Part shown: in pieces, positions 1-8,778 of the stretch
How the letters are laid out: each line of letters starts with the position of its first letter
How positions within the stretch are numbered: position 1 is the first letter of the stretch
Origin: Chloroflexota bacterium
GTDB lineage: Bacteria; Chloroflexota; Anaerolineae; Aggregatilineales; Phototrophicaceae
Reading direction: 5' to 3'
NCBI GenBank assembly: GCA_011523735.1
Contig: WTGB01000083.1
Location: 94,837-158,836, forward strand
Length of the DNA: 64,000 nucleotides
Notes under the pieces: generated by a model
Told to the model about the DNA's origin: nothing
The model's database searches: none
Seen by the model: the letters and a program-made list of their open reading frames with translations, nothing else
Position numbers and translations under genes: made by a program

Positions 1-191
1 TGGATGAGCCGCGGGTAACGCTTAAGAGGGTCGTTGCTCTGCATATCAACCCCACCGAAGTCGCCTGGATACGTCCCGCTTCGCCGCATATCCATGAAAT
101 GCTGCCGGTAACGCGCCACCTCGTCGTTTGTGAACAAACCGGAAACGGTGACGCAGCCTCGCTCCTTGAAGCTTTGAATATCAACTTGCAT
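1..191 (-). CDS. Phytanoyl-CoA dioxygenase (PhyH) family protein, N-terminal part only
   Basis: Reading the minus strand from an ATG at 191 gives 63 codons that run off the window edge without a stop. The start reads MQVDIQSFKERGCVTVSGLF and continues with an Asp-Glu-Val-Ala-Arg-Tyr-Arg segment. This is the classic opening of PhyH-type non-haem Fe(II)/2-oxoglutarate oxygenases: a Phe, a Gly followed by a hydrophobic strand, then a helix with an acidic-Val pair. The catalytic HxD...H residues would lie outside the window, so activity cannot be judged and the substrate is unknown. It is divergent from the YbaK-like gene at 281, and the 89 bases between them must hold both promoters. Confidence 0.6.
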   Translation of the reverse strand, partial: MQVDIQSFKERGCVTVSGLFTNDEVARYRQHFMDMRRSGTYPGDFGGVDMQSNDPLKRYPRLI

Positions 192-280
192 AGTAGCTTA
201 TCCCGTAAAACGCGCCATTGCGCATCTGCGCGCTTCCCATACAATCTTTGCCTGCAATTCTAATTCACAGAGAATCGATT

Positions 281-766
281 ATGCAAGCGATGAGTGTAAA
301 AGATGTAGAAGCGGCGCTTGAGTCGCTGGCGCTTGATACGCAGGTTATTGAGTTCGGTAGTTCCACGGCGACCTCACAGCAGGCGGCGGACAGCGTTGGC
401 TGTCAGCTGGGCCAGATCGTGAAAAGCCTCGGTTTCATGATCAACAGATCGATGCCCGTCCTCGTGCTTGCCAGTGGCGATCAGACGATTGACGAGCGCA
501 AGTTGGCAGCGATATTCGGCGTCGGGCGGAAGAAGGTTCGCATGATGACGGCCGCGCAATGCCTGGAGTTGCTGGGTTATGCGCCCGGTGGCATACCGCC
601 GATCGCGCATCGCAGCAGCGGCATTATCATATATCTGGACGATATGCTTAGGCGCTTCCAGACTGTATATGCAGCGGGTGGCGCGGCGAATGCGATCTTT
701 CCGATTGAATTAGGGGTGCTGCAAGCGGTGACCAGCGGAGCATTTGCCGACCTGGCGCGCGCATGA
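281..766 (+). CDS. YbaK/EbsC-family aminoacyl-tRNA deacylase-like protein
   Basis: A 161-residue single-domain protein with the YbaK/EbsC fold signature. An early segment reads QLGQIVKSLGF, containing the conserved lysine of the deacylase site. It is followed by a strand reading PVLVLASGDQ, the IDERKLAAIFG helix, and a late Gly-Gly-Ile-Pro-Pro segment corresponding to the family's GxxxP(F/V) region. Members hydrolyse mischarged tRNAs such as Cys- or Ala-tRNAPro in trans; which tRNA this one edits cannot be told. I start at the ATG at 281, which has a purine-rich AGAGA tract about 8 bases upstream. The frame is open further back to 218, but that extension looks unconserved. It is a single-gene unit. 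Confidence 0.8.
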   Translation: MQAMSVKDVEAALESLALDTQVIEFGSSTATSQQAADSVGCQLGQIVKSLGFMINRSMPVLVLASGDQTIDERKLAAIFGVGRKKVRMMTAAQCLELLGYAPGGIPPIAHRSSGIIIYLDDMLRRFQTVYAAGGAANAIFPIELGVLQAVTSGAFADLARA

Positions 767-818
767 GAAGATGAGAGACCGAAATCGGCAATCTAGCTGT
801 TCGCGACAACCAGCGTTG

Positions 819-1354
819 TCAGGTAATACTCCTGCCGATTGCGCCTCCGCCGGGATATGCCAGCAAGAGTGGCTCGCCGGTCAAAGATTCTTTAGCCGCT
901 AGGAGTAGGTCGAAACTTCGGCTGCTGATATCACAAGGAATAGCGATACTCGTGTGGTCACGATAAAACTTGCCTGCCTGCCAATCGCTGGTGAATTTGT
1001 TGGCAGGCACTGAGTTTTCGATAGCTAGCTGTCTATCACCGTCTTCGTTCGCGAGGATGACACTTATTGTGTATGGCGTCGAATCTGGCTCTTCAATCTG
1101 CCACCAGCTCTCTATGGTAACTGCCTGACAGGGAGCGGCGTCCGCCTGTTCAAGACGCTCCCAGGCATACAAGTGTCGCTGGCGAAATGTTGTACCAGTT
1201 CAGATAGCGAAAACAAATTAGAAATATGAAGTACAACGATCTCGTCATCGCGGTTATTATGATTGCCGTATACATGGGCGTGGAGAAGTGTATTAATGAG
1301 GATCAGACAAGCTGCCGCCAGGATCGTCAGGTTTTCATGTTTCTTTGCCGCGCT
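819..1354 (-). pseudogene. Decayed membrane glycosyltransferase (GT39/PMT-like) with the middle deleted
   Basis: Two open stretches in different minus-strand frames look like the two ends of one Chloroflexota-type membrane glycosyltransferase. The upstream piece (about 1354-1175) has a hydrophobic helix, then an Arg-Asp-Asp-Glu where the family has its lumenal acidic motif, and then SELVQHFASDT, resembling the segment that normally precedes His-Pro-Pro-Leu. The downstream piece (about 1172-819) is a beta-sandwich tail. It has a Trp-Trp strand, an Asp-Gly turn, SDWQAGKFYRD and a final strand, as in the C-terminal domain of these proteins. The catalytic and multi-helix core is absent. The downstream piece has only a TTG without a ribosome binding site as a start, and a TGA lies in its frame at 1199-1201. 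The C-terminal match is the stronger of the two; the N-terminal match is inferred. Confidence 0.42.
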
Positions 1355-1419
1355 TTAAATCCTGAGGCCGCGATGCAACATTCTCGGAAGCCATCAGTAT
1401 TGCCCTTGACCACCAAATG

Positions 1420-4400
1420 CTAAGTTCTTGTCGCGGTAGACATGAGCTTCACCCGGTCTCCGAGCTTTTCGAGAATAAGCAGTAGCCGCTCTTGCCATTG
1501 GTCCTCTTCGGCTGGAATACGCACCTCCGTCCGCGTGACTTCAATATCGCTTCCCAGAGTCAGTGCCAGCAATTCACGCCGGACTGTGGCGAGATAGGGA
1601 AGTCTGATCAGGACCTGCTCATGCGGCAGGCGAATGTGGGTGGCGCGCACCGCCAGCGCCAGCACTTTGACGCGTATCTGGTATAATAAGCCCTCAACCG
1701 CCGCTGGCAGCGGACCAAAGCGATCGACCAATTCATGGCGCATAGCATCCACCTCATCTAGTTTCTGGATGTTGCCGATACGACGATAGAGCTGAAGTCG
1801 CAGTGCCATCTCCGGTATCCAGTCCGTGGGCAGGTAGGCGGGCAGAGGCAAATCGATGATGATGCGCTCACGAGCGGAAGCAGGCGCTGGGTCCGTATCG
1901 TTTGTAGCGGCGCCACGTTGGTCTTTGACAGCGCGCTGCAACATTTCGGTGTAGAGATGCAAGCCGACGCTGGCGATGTGACCGGATTGCCGCATACTGA
2001 GAATATCGCCGCTCCCACGCATTTCCAGGTCGCGGATGGCGATTTGAAAGCCGGCGCCGAGCTGTGTGTTTTCCGCCAAAGTTTCCAGCCGTGTGCGCGC
2101 TTCTTCCGTTAGAGTGCCCCGGTCATGAAAGAAATAGGCATAAGCCTGCTGCGCCGAGCGCCCGACCCGTCCGCGCAATTGATAAAGCTGCGCGACGCCG
2201 AAATGATCTGCCCGATCGACGATCAGTGTGTTGACACGCGGCATATCGATTCCGTTTTCTATGATCGATGTCGATAGCAAGATGTCATACTCTCCGCGAG
2301 AAAACTCGGACATCACCGTTTCAAGGGCGCGAGGCGGCATTTGCCCATGCGCCACAGCGATTGAAGCTTCGGGCACTATGCGTTCAATCTTGTTGCGCAG
2401 GATATGAATGGACTTGACGCGATTGTGGACAACGAAGACCTGCCCCCCGCGCTCGAGTTCGCGCATGATAGCTCGCCGGCTCAGCTTGTCGTCCCAGGAG
2501 CTAACCTGTGTGATCACAGGCAGACGCTCTTCTGGAGGCGTCTGAATCATGCTGATATCGCGGATTCCACTTAGGCTTAGATACAGTGTGCGCGGGATCG
2601 GCGTGGCGGTCAGCGTCAGGATGTCAATGCGCGAGCGCAGTTTCTTGAAGTGTTCTTTGTGCTTGACACCGAAACGCTGCTCTTCGTCGATGATCATCAG
2701 ACCAAGTTTCTTGAATCGGATATCGTCGGACAAGAGGCGATGTGTCCCGATGACGATATCAATCTCGCCAGACGTCAACTTGTCGACGATCTGTTTTTGC
2801 TGCGCCACATTGCGGAAGCGCGACATCATTTCTAATTCAACAGGAAAGGCGGATAATCGCGCGCGGAAAATATCATAATGCTGCTGAGCCAGAACGGTAG
2901 TCGGTACGAGCACGGCCACCTGCACGCCGTCTTGCACGGCTTTGAAAGCGGCGCGCAGGGCGACTTCGGTTTTGCCGAAGCCGACATCGCCACATATCAG
3001 GCGATCCATCGGCTTGCGGTCATGCATATCGGTTTTGACTTCCCTGATTACGCGCAGTTGATCTTGGGTCTCGACGAAAGGAAAGCCAGCTTCCATCTCG
3101 TGTTGCCAGGCGGAGTCCGCGCTGAAGGCATGACCGACGGCAAGGGCGCGTCGACTGTAGATTGAAAGGAGTTCACGCGCTTCTTCTTCGGCGTTGCGTC
3201 GCGCCTTGTCCCGCGCTTTGATCCACTGATCGGCTTTGCCCAATTGATTCAGTACAGGCGCCTTATCGTTGGCGCCGACGTAACGCGAGAGGCGGTCGGC
3301 CTGGTGAATTGGTACGTAAATCGTATCCTCGCCGCGATACTCGACGAGCAGGTATTCGCGCTCTGTGTTATTGACTGTACGGTGGCGCAAGCCCTTAAAT
3401 TTCCCGATGCCATAATCGACGTGAACCACATAAGTGCCTTCTTGCCAGTCGGTATAGCTGGTATCGCTCCCTTTGCCGCGCGTCTTTCCCGCGCTCTCAA
3501 GCCGCCGCCGGGGCTCGGGGCGCGTCCAGCCGAAGATTTCGGCATCGGTGATGAAATGCAGAGGACCGTGTGGGCTCAGGAGCGACCAGCCTTCCGCCGC
3601 CGTACCACGGACGAAGCGTAGACTACCGCGTGGCGGCGCGCGGTCGATGACGTTCACGGTTGGAATCATGGTGGAGGCGTCCTGCTCGTACCACAGATTT
3701 TCCAAGCGCTCTACCTGCTCTGTCATGATGACGACGCTGTCACCGCGGTGCAGATGTCTTCGTACCTGATTGAGCATCAGTCGCAGCTGGCCGCCAAATC
3801 GCTCACCGGGTGAAAATGGCGTGGGAGAGTCTGAACCGGTCAAGGTGGACAGCGCCGCGGTCCTGTGGCATCCGAGTTGCGACTCCAGATCATTCCAGGT
3901 TAGGTATGGCAGCGGATGTTCGGGGGCTATCTGAAAGGTTGACTCGGCTTCAGCGCGATTGGCTTCAGCATCCTGGGCAGATTCCAACATCGTCTCTTCC
4001 AAGAAGTACGGTTCTTCAATAAGTATCAGCGCCTCATCACTTGCGTAACTGAGCAAGCTGGCCGGCTGCTCATAGAAGTATGGCAGGTAGTGTTCGAGGC
4101 AGAGAAAGGCACTGCCCTGTTTCAGCGCTTCAATGTCGGCGCTGGCGCTGGACAGGTCGTCGTGATTGTTCCCAATCGCTGTCGCCCACTGTTCCAGGCG
4201 CGTGCCAAGGGGCGCAGATAACCGCGGCAGCGCCTCACGCGCAGGACAGATTCGTGCCGAACTTACGCGGTCTATACTACGTTGATCGGCCGGATCAAAG
4301 CGCCGCAGACTGTCTATTTCGTCGTCAAAGAATTCGATGCGCAAGGGGTATTCGCTCACCAGCGGAAAGATATCGAGGATGCCCCCACGGCGGCTGAAGC

Positions 4401-4938
4401 TTCCCGGCTCAATGACCAGAGGTGCTGGCTCATAGCCCATAGCAATCCAGCGCAGGATAAGGCTTTCCATTTGATGATGCTCGCCTTGACGGAGTTCAAT
4501 CGTGGCTTGGCGAAAGACTGTCGGCGGTAATGTCTTTTGCATCACTGCCCGCGCTGAAGCCACCACAATGGGCTGGTCCGTTTCCTGCGGGTAAGTCAGC
4601 CCGGACAAGGCCGCGATTCGATTACGAATAACACTAGGGTCCCAAGGCGCCCGATCATAGAAGAGGGCGGAGGGTTCTGCAAAGCGATAAAGGCGTTGGG
4701 GCTTGTCCAGCCAAAGGGGCAATTGCTCGCTGACGTTATAGGCGCGGCGCACATCGGATGTTAAGTAAAATAGTGGACCGCGCCAATCCTTGGCCAAAGC
4801 CGCCAGCAAGAAGGGGCGTGCCGAGCGCACTACATTGAATTCGGCACGGGTCTGGGAGGCGGAGAACTTACTCAGCAACTGCTTGTAGCTGATTGTGTCT
4901 TGTAGCGCATTGAGCAAACCCGCAAGTTTCTGCGACAT
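1420..4938 (-). CDS. mfd: Transcription-repair coupling factor Mfd
   Basis: A 1172-residue protein of normal Mfd length. The N-terminal part is UvrB-like, for recruiting UvrA. Near residue 500 comes the RNA-polymerase interaction domain, with the hallmark YVVHVDYGIGKFKGL. It is followed by a RecG-like SF2 translocase: Walker A GDVGFGKTEVA near residue 650, the DEEQRFGVKHK motif II box near residue 750, TATPIPRTL, and QLRGRVGRS as motif VI. The end carries the TRCF regulatory domain. Mfd removes stalled RNA polymerase and recruits nucleotide excision repair. The gene stands alone and faces away from the hydrolase at 5290. The start is ATG with a weak GAG ribosome-binding tract. Confidence 0.97.
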   Translation of the reverse strand: MSQKLAGLLNALQDTISYKQLLSKFSASQTRAEFNVVRSARPFLLAALAKDWRGPLFYLTSDVRRAYNVSEQLPLWLDKPQRLYRFAEPSALFYDRAPWDPSVIRNRIAALSGLTYPQETDQPIVVASARAVMQKTLPPTVFRQATIELRQGEHHQMESLILRWIAMGYEPAPLVIEPGSFSRRGGILDIFPLVSEYPLRIEFFDDEIDSLRRFDPADQRSIDRVSSARICPAREALPRLSAPLGTRLEQWATAIGNNHDDLSSASADIEALKQGSAFLCLEHYLPYFYEQPASLLSYASDEALILIEEPYFLEETMLESAQDAEANRAEAESTFQIAPEHPLPYLTWNDLESQLGCHRTAALSTLTGSDSPTPFSPGERFGGQLRLMLNQVRRHLHRGDSVVIMTEQVERLENLWYEQDASTMIPTVNVIDRAPPRGSLRFVRGTAAEGWSLLSPHGPLHFITDAEIFGWTRPEPRRRLESAGKTRGKGSDTSYTDWQEGTYVVHVDYGIGKFKGLRHRTVNNTEREYLLVEYRGEDTIYVPIHQADRLSRYVGANDKAPVLNQLGKADQWIKARDKARRNAEEEARELLSIYSRRALAVGHAFSADSAWQHEMEAGFPFVETQDQLRVIREVKTDMHDRKPMDRLICGDVGFGKTEVALRAAFKAVQDGVQVAVLVPTTVLAQQHYDIFRARLSAFPVELEMMSRFRNVAQQKQIVDKLTSGEIDIVIGTHRLLSDDIRFKKLGLMIIDEEQRFGVKHKEHFKKLRSRIDILTLTATPIPRTLYLSLSGIRDISMIQTPPEERLPVITQVSSWDDKLSRRAIMRELERGGQVFVVHNRVKSIHILRNKIERIVPEASIAVAHGQMPPRALETVMSEFSRGEYDILLSTSIIENGIDMPRVNTLIVDRADHFGVAQLYQLRGRVGRSAQQAYAYFFHDRGTLTEEARTRLETLAENTQLGAGFQIAIRDLEMRGSGDILSMRQSGHIASVGLHLYTEMLQRAVKDQRGAATNDTDPAPASARERIIIDLPLPAYLPTDWIPEMALRLQLYRRIGNIQKLDEVDAMRHELVDRFGPLPAAVEGLLYQIRVKVLALAVRATHIRLPHEQVLIRLPYLATVRRELLALTLGSDIEVTRTEVRIPAEEDQWQERLLLILEKLGDRVKLMSTATRT

Positions 4939-5289
4939 GATAGTCTTGCTCTGCCGTCAACCTGGAAGGCGTCAGTATATCAAAGTGGCTGGCGACGGAC
5001 TAGACACGCTCTTCTGCCTGCTCCCCAAGATGTGCGAGAATAGCTGAAGCATTCTGAAATGCGCGACTATTTGGTCGCCCCTCCGTGACGTTATTCTGTT
5101 ATCGTAAAAGCCGCAATGCCTTTAAGAAGTGGCTAGTCACGCAGGTTCCCAAATCGTATTTACCGTTGTGTTCGAAAAGTTTCACTTTTGTCCGAGAACT
5201 GACAAAGCTTGATCACGTGCTGATGCCAAGGTTCTTTATCTTGCAATCAAGGCAATAGTTGAAAGCACGGTGGGCGAATCTATAAGGCG
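4939..5289. other. Divergent intergenic region between mfd and a serine hydrolase gene
   Basis: About 350 bases without a convincing ORF. The only signal I can support is on the plus strand: TTGAAA at 5259-5264, a 16-base spacer, and TATAAG at 5281-5286. These match a -35/-10 pair but end only three bases before the ATG at 5290. No clear promoter was found for mfd on the minus strand. Confidence 0.4.
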
Positions 5290-6429
5290 ATGCGTTATTT
5301 CACCGCGCTTGTCCTGCTGGCATTGTTCTCGCTTTTGCCAGTCGCTTTGGCGCAGCAGGAGTCGGAGTTTGCTAGCGCTTGTGACTTGAACGAGGGTCGT
5401 GTAGCGCGCCGATTTTATCAGCGGGGTGCGGTGCCGGACGACTTCACGGATGACGAGCTGTGGCGGATATCAAGCTTGGACGCGCAGGGCATCGATTCGG
5501 CTGTCCTGGCTGATGGCTTGGCGCAGTTGGCGGAATCGTCTACACGGCAATCGTTCATATTGATGCGCAACGGGTTTATCGTGTACGAGCAGTACTTCAA
5601 TAGCAGCCGACGTTCCGACAGCAACAATGTCGCCAGCGTGTCAAAAAGCTTTCTTTCGGCGCTATTTGGTATCGCTCTCAACGAAGGCTTTCTCGTAACA
5701 GTTGAAGACCGGATTGCAGATTACTTGCCAGCTTATTTCTCGGCAGATGACAGTCCGTGGCTCCTGAATTTGCGTTTGCGCGATATGTTGACCATGACCC
5801 ATGGCCTGGCATGGCAGGAAAACGAGAGCCAGCGCTTGCTCAACCGAAGTCCCGACTGGGTGGCAGATATTCTAAGCTTGTCAGTTAGTAAGGAGCCGGG
5901 CACAGTGTTTCATTACAGCACGGGCGCTTCGCATGTCATGTCGGCAGTGTTAACCGAAGCGACGGGCATGAGCACCTGCGAATTCGCACATCGCTTCCTT
6001 TTTGAACCGCTGGGCATAGAGGCAGAATTCTGGGGTGTCGATCCCAAGGGTTATTTCACGGGCGGCCACAGCGTAAGCATGACGGCTCGTGAAGTGGCCC
6101 GCTTCGGACAGCTCTTTCTCAATGAGGGCAACTGGCAAGGCGAACAACTGATTCCCGGCTGGTGGGTGGTGGCTTCAACATCGCCGCAGGTGGATATCGG
6201 CAATAACTACGCCGGTTACGGCTATTATTGGTGGCTCAATCGCATTGGAACTTATGATATGTATTCCGCTCTGGGCGCTGGCGGGCAGATATTGCACATT
6301 ATCCCGGCGCTCCAACTTGTGATGGTCACGACGCACGGTTATAGCGGCAATCCACGTGACTATGCAGAAGAAGCCGAGTCCTATCAATTCCTGTGGAATT
6401 ATCTCATTCCCGCGATTGACGATCCCTAA
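5290..6429 (+). CDS. Secreted beta-lactamase-fold serine hydrolase (class C / esterase-like)
   Basis: A 379-residue protein starting with a cleavable signal peptide (MRYFTALVLLALF... ending VALAQ near residue 22). The serine nucleophile motif SxxK appears as S116-V-S-K119. The second motif, YxN in beta-lactamases, is Tyr209-Ser-Thr, so the Asn is replaced. A late Gly-Ala-Gly-Gly-Gln stands where the KTG/HTG triad usually lies. The family includes DD-peptidases, esterases and beta-lactamases; this variant most resembles secreted esterase-like members, and drug hydrolysis should not be assumed. It ends tail to tail with the next gene, overlapping its stop by four bases. Only a weak AAGG precedes the ATG. 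Confidence 0.85.
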   Translation: MRYFTALVLLALFSLLPVALAQQESEFASACDLNEGRVARRFYQRGAVPDDFTDDELWRISSLDAQGIDSAVLADGLAQLAESSTRQSFILMRNGFIVYEQYFNSSRRSDSNNVASVSKSFLSALFGIALNEGFLVTVEDRIADYLPAYFSADDSPWLLNLRLRDMLTMTHGLAWQENESQRLLNRSPDWVADILSLSVSKEPGTVFHYSTGASHVMSAVLTEATGMSTCEFAHRFLFEPLGIEAEFWGVDPKGYFTGGHSVSMTAREVARFGQLFLNEGNWQGEQLIPGWWVVASTSPQVDIGNNYAGYGYYWWLNRIGTYDMYSALGAGGQILHIIPALQLVMVTTHGYSGNPRDYAEEAESYQFLWNYLIPAIDDP

Positions 6430-7643
6430 TCCACCAGCGCTTGATAGGCGAGCGCCCGAAAATCCTGCTGGAAAGGCAGCATATTGTCCATGAGCTGCGT
6501 CATGATGATGCCGAGCAATTGCTCCTGCGGGTCAACCCAGAAGTTTGTGGCGGCCGCGCCACTCCAGCCGTAGTTGCCATCCGAGTTGAGCACGCCGGTT
6601 TGAGCCGCGTCAATTATGATATCGAAGCCCAAGCCAAAGCCGCGGCCAGGCATCTTGGCGAAGCCGATCGCCAGTGGCATTAGTTCGGGCTTGATGTGGT
6701 TGCGCGTCATGAATTCCAGCGTCTTGCGTCCGATGATGCGAACGTTGCCCGCCTCTCCCTCGTTTAAAAGCATATTGGCAAATTGCCAGTAGTCGGACAT
6801 GGTGGAGACCAAACCGCCGCCCCCTGATGGCGCGCTCGCCGGCTTGGTATAGTCATGCCAGGGGATATGAGGTGTCCCCATGTATTCGCGGAAGCTGCCG
6901 TCTTGGATATTGTGTTGGTAGAGTTTGGCAAAGCGATCCATCTTGTCAGCGGTCACGTAGAAAGCGGTGTCTGTCATGCCAAGCGGCTGAAAAATCCGCT
7001 CGGCCAGGAAGTCTTCAAAAGGCATACCGGATAGCAGTTGCACCAGGTAGCCACAGATATCCGTGGCGATGCTGTAATACCAGGCGCTGCCGGGTTGAAA
7101 ACGCAAGGGAAGCGCGGCCATGCCAACGGTCTTCTCTTCCAAGGTGGCGGTTTCGCTTCGGAAGATGGAGTCGCGGTACATGTCGTCAATTGGCGTGTCA
7201 AAGTGGAATCCGTAACTCAAGCCGGCGGTATGGGTCAACAAATGATGGATTGTCATTGGCGGATCTTGCGGGACGAGTTGCTGCCCCATGTAGTCGTAGC
7301 CGCTCAACACTTTGGTGTTGCCGAAAGCGCTTATATAACGGCTTACAGGTTCAAATAGCTGGAACTTGCCTTCTTCGTGGAGCATCATCAAGGCGATAGA
7401 AGTAATCGGTTTGGTCATGCTATAAATGCGGAAGATGGTGTCCTTTTCCATTGGCAGTTGCAGCTCAGCATCACGGAAGCCACAAGTTTCAAAATGAACC
7501 ACTTCTGAATCACGGGCTACAAGAGTGACAAAACCGGGGACTTTCGCCTGGTTGACGTATCCCTGCAGCTTCGTGTTGATTCGATTTAGGCGTTCAGTTG
7601 ACACGCCGACAGCTTCGGGCGCAATGATTTGCATGTGACGCAC
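6426..7643 (-). CDS. Cytoplasmic beta-lactamase-fold serine hydrolase (EstB-like)
   Basis: A 405-residue protein of the serine beta-lactamase/penicillin-binding superfamily without a signal peptide. The SxxK nucleophile box is S75-M-T-K78, followed by Pro-Ile-Thr. The second motif is Tyr-Tyr-Ser-Ile, and the segment before the end has Gly-Trp-Ser-Gly-Ala-Ala in place of the KTG-like motif. These features match EstB-type esterases/transesterases. The start is GTG at 7643 after AAGGA; an ATG three codons later is an alternative. It is the last gene of a minus-strand run (ABC exporter, nitrilase, pth, this gene), 24 bases downstream of pth. The substrate is unknown. Confidence 0.85.
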   Translation of the reverse strand: MRHMQIIAPEAVGVSTERLNRINTKLQGYVNQAKVPGFVTLVARDSEVVHFETCGFRDAELQLPMEKDTIFRIYSMTKPITSIALMMLHEEGKFQLFEPVSRYISAFGNTKVLSGYDYMGQQLVPQDPPMTIHHLLTHTAGLSYGFHFDTPIDDMYRDSIFRSETATLEEKTVGMAALPLRFQPGSAWYYSIATDICGYLVQLLSGMPFEDFLAERIFQPLGMTDTAFYVTADKMDRFAKLYQHNIQDGSFREYMGTPHIPWHDYTKPASAPSGGGGLVSTMSDYWQFANMLLNEGEAGNVRIIGRKTLEFMTRNHIKPELMPLAIGFAKMPGRGFGLGFDIIIDAAQTGVLNSDGNYGWSGAAATNFWVDPQEQLLGIIMTQLMDNMLPFQQDFRALAYQALVD

Positions 7644-7667
7644 CTGCTTCCTTTCGTGATCTGCGTG

Positions 7668-8705
7668 TTACTCTGACGCAAGCGTTTCTTGCAGCGACTG
7701 ATACATGTCCAGCGCCTTTGGATGCTGGTGATTTATTGACAGCGCTCGCTGAACTTCTTCCAGAGCCGCAGCCCGATCACCATTGTCGCGAAAATGCTCT
7801 GCCAGGTTGAGATATCGACTCACTGCTCTCTTCGCGTTGTCGCGAGCAAGGTACCATTCAGCGATCTCGCGCTGCTCGGCAACCAGCGATGGACGGATAG
7901 AAACCGCCTTCACCTTTTCGGCAATAGCGAGCTTAGCGTTGCCCTCCCTTTCGAACAGATGCGCCAACTTGAGGTGGTTGGTGACAGCGTCGTCAATCAG
8001 CCCCAACTTCTTTTGCAGCGCGATGAGTTTCATGAGCGGCTTATGGTCTGAAGGCGCTAATTCATGAGCGCGCAGCGAGAGCGCGAGTTGCTCTTTTAGA
8101 TTGCGTCTGTTCGGTGCGTTTTTCGAGCCGATTGCATCACCGTTAAAACGAGACATGGCCTGTTCAATGCCTTCGCTAAGCCAGACCCCAACAGCATCAG
8201 CCGCACGTCCCGCCAGTTCATTTGCGCGTATGACATCATCGATTTTGAAAGGCTGTAGTACATAATTGACAGGGTCCATCTTGCCGGGAGGGCGCCCAAT
8301 GCCAAAACGCAGACGGGCGAAGTCTTTGCTGCCAAGGTGCTGGATTATGCTGCGCAGGCCATTCTGCCCGCCATGTCCGCCTGATTGGCGCAGACGCAGT
8401 ATGCCGAAGGGCGTATCCAGATCATCGTGTACGACAAGTAGATTCGAGAACGGAATATCATAATAATCCATCAATTGACGAACAGACTCGCCGCTACGGT
8501 TCATGTAGGTCATAGGCTTGGCGAGTTTGACCCTTAGACCTCGGATTTGGACATCCCAGGTCTGCGCGCGTTTTTCGCCTCGGCCCGCGCCGAGATTGTG
8601 ACGCGCTACCAACTCGTCTATGACCCGGAAACCGATATTGTGGCGGGTCTTCGCGTATTTGATGCCGGGATTGCCCAGGCCGACGATCAAGCGTTTGGAG
8701 GACAT
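7668..8705 (-). CDS. pth: Peptidyl-tRNA hydrolase with a C-terminal TPR-like extension
   Basis: Residues 1 to about 190 are a complete bacterial Pth: GLGNPGIKYAKTRHNIGF near the start (catalytic Asn and His), the HDDLD motif with the catalytic Asp, and SGGHGGQNGL. Pth recycles peptidyl-tRNA released during abortive translation. Normal Pth ends near residue 190-200. This protein has about 145 further residues made of helical pairs with regularly placed Ala, Leu and Tyr (for example LAIAEKVKAVSIRPS and AALEEVQRALSINHQHPKAL), typical of tetratricopeptide repeats. The frame is continuous, so this is a fusion and not an overlap. It lies 73 bases after the nitrilase gene in a probable operon. Confidence 0.93.
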   Translation of the reverse strand: MSSKRLIVGLGNPGIKYAKTRHNIGFRVIDELVARHNLGAGRGEKRAQTWDVQIRGLRVKLAKPMTYMNRSGESVRQLMDYYDIPFSNLLVVHDDLDTPFGILRLRQSGGHGGQNGLRSIIQHLGSKDFARLRFGIGRPPGKMDPVNYVLQPFKIDDVIRANELAGRAADAVGVWLSEGIEQAMSRFNGDAIGSKNAPNRRNLKEQLALSLRAHELAPSDHKPLMKLIALQKKLGLIDDAVTNHLKLAHLFEREGNAKLAIAEKVKAVSIRPSLVAEQREIAEWYLARDNAKRAVSRYLNLAEHFRDNGDRAAALEEVQRALSINHQHPKALDMYQSLQETLASE

Positions 8706-8778
8706 GCCTTACTCGGTAGATGCTGAGTCTGCCGTATCGTAACAGAGGGCTCGGACGATTGTCTAGCGACAACGGCGC

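Noticed and set aside
1226..1423. 65-codon plus-strand ORF before mfd
   Set aside because: No ribosome binding site, no family resemblance, and it lies antisense to the glycosyltransferase remnant.
2549..3165. Plus-strand ORFs antisense to mfd
   Set aside because: They mirror the Mfd helicase region and have no domain or ribosome binding site; Mfd coding is unambiguous.
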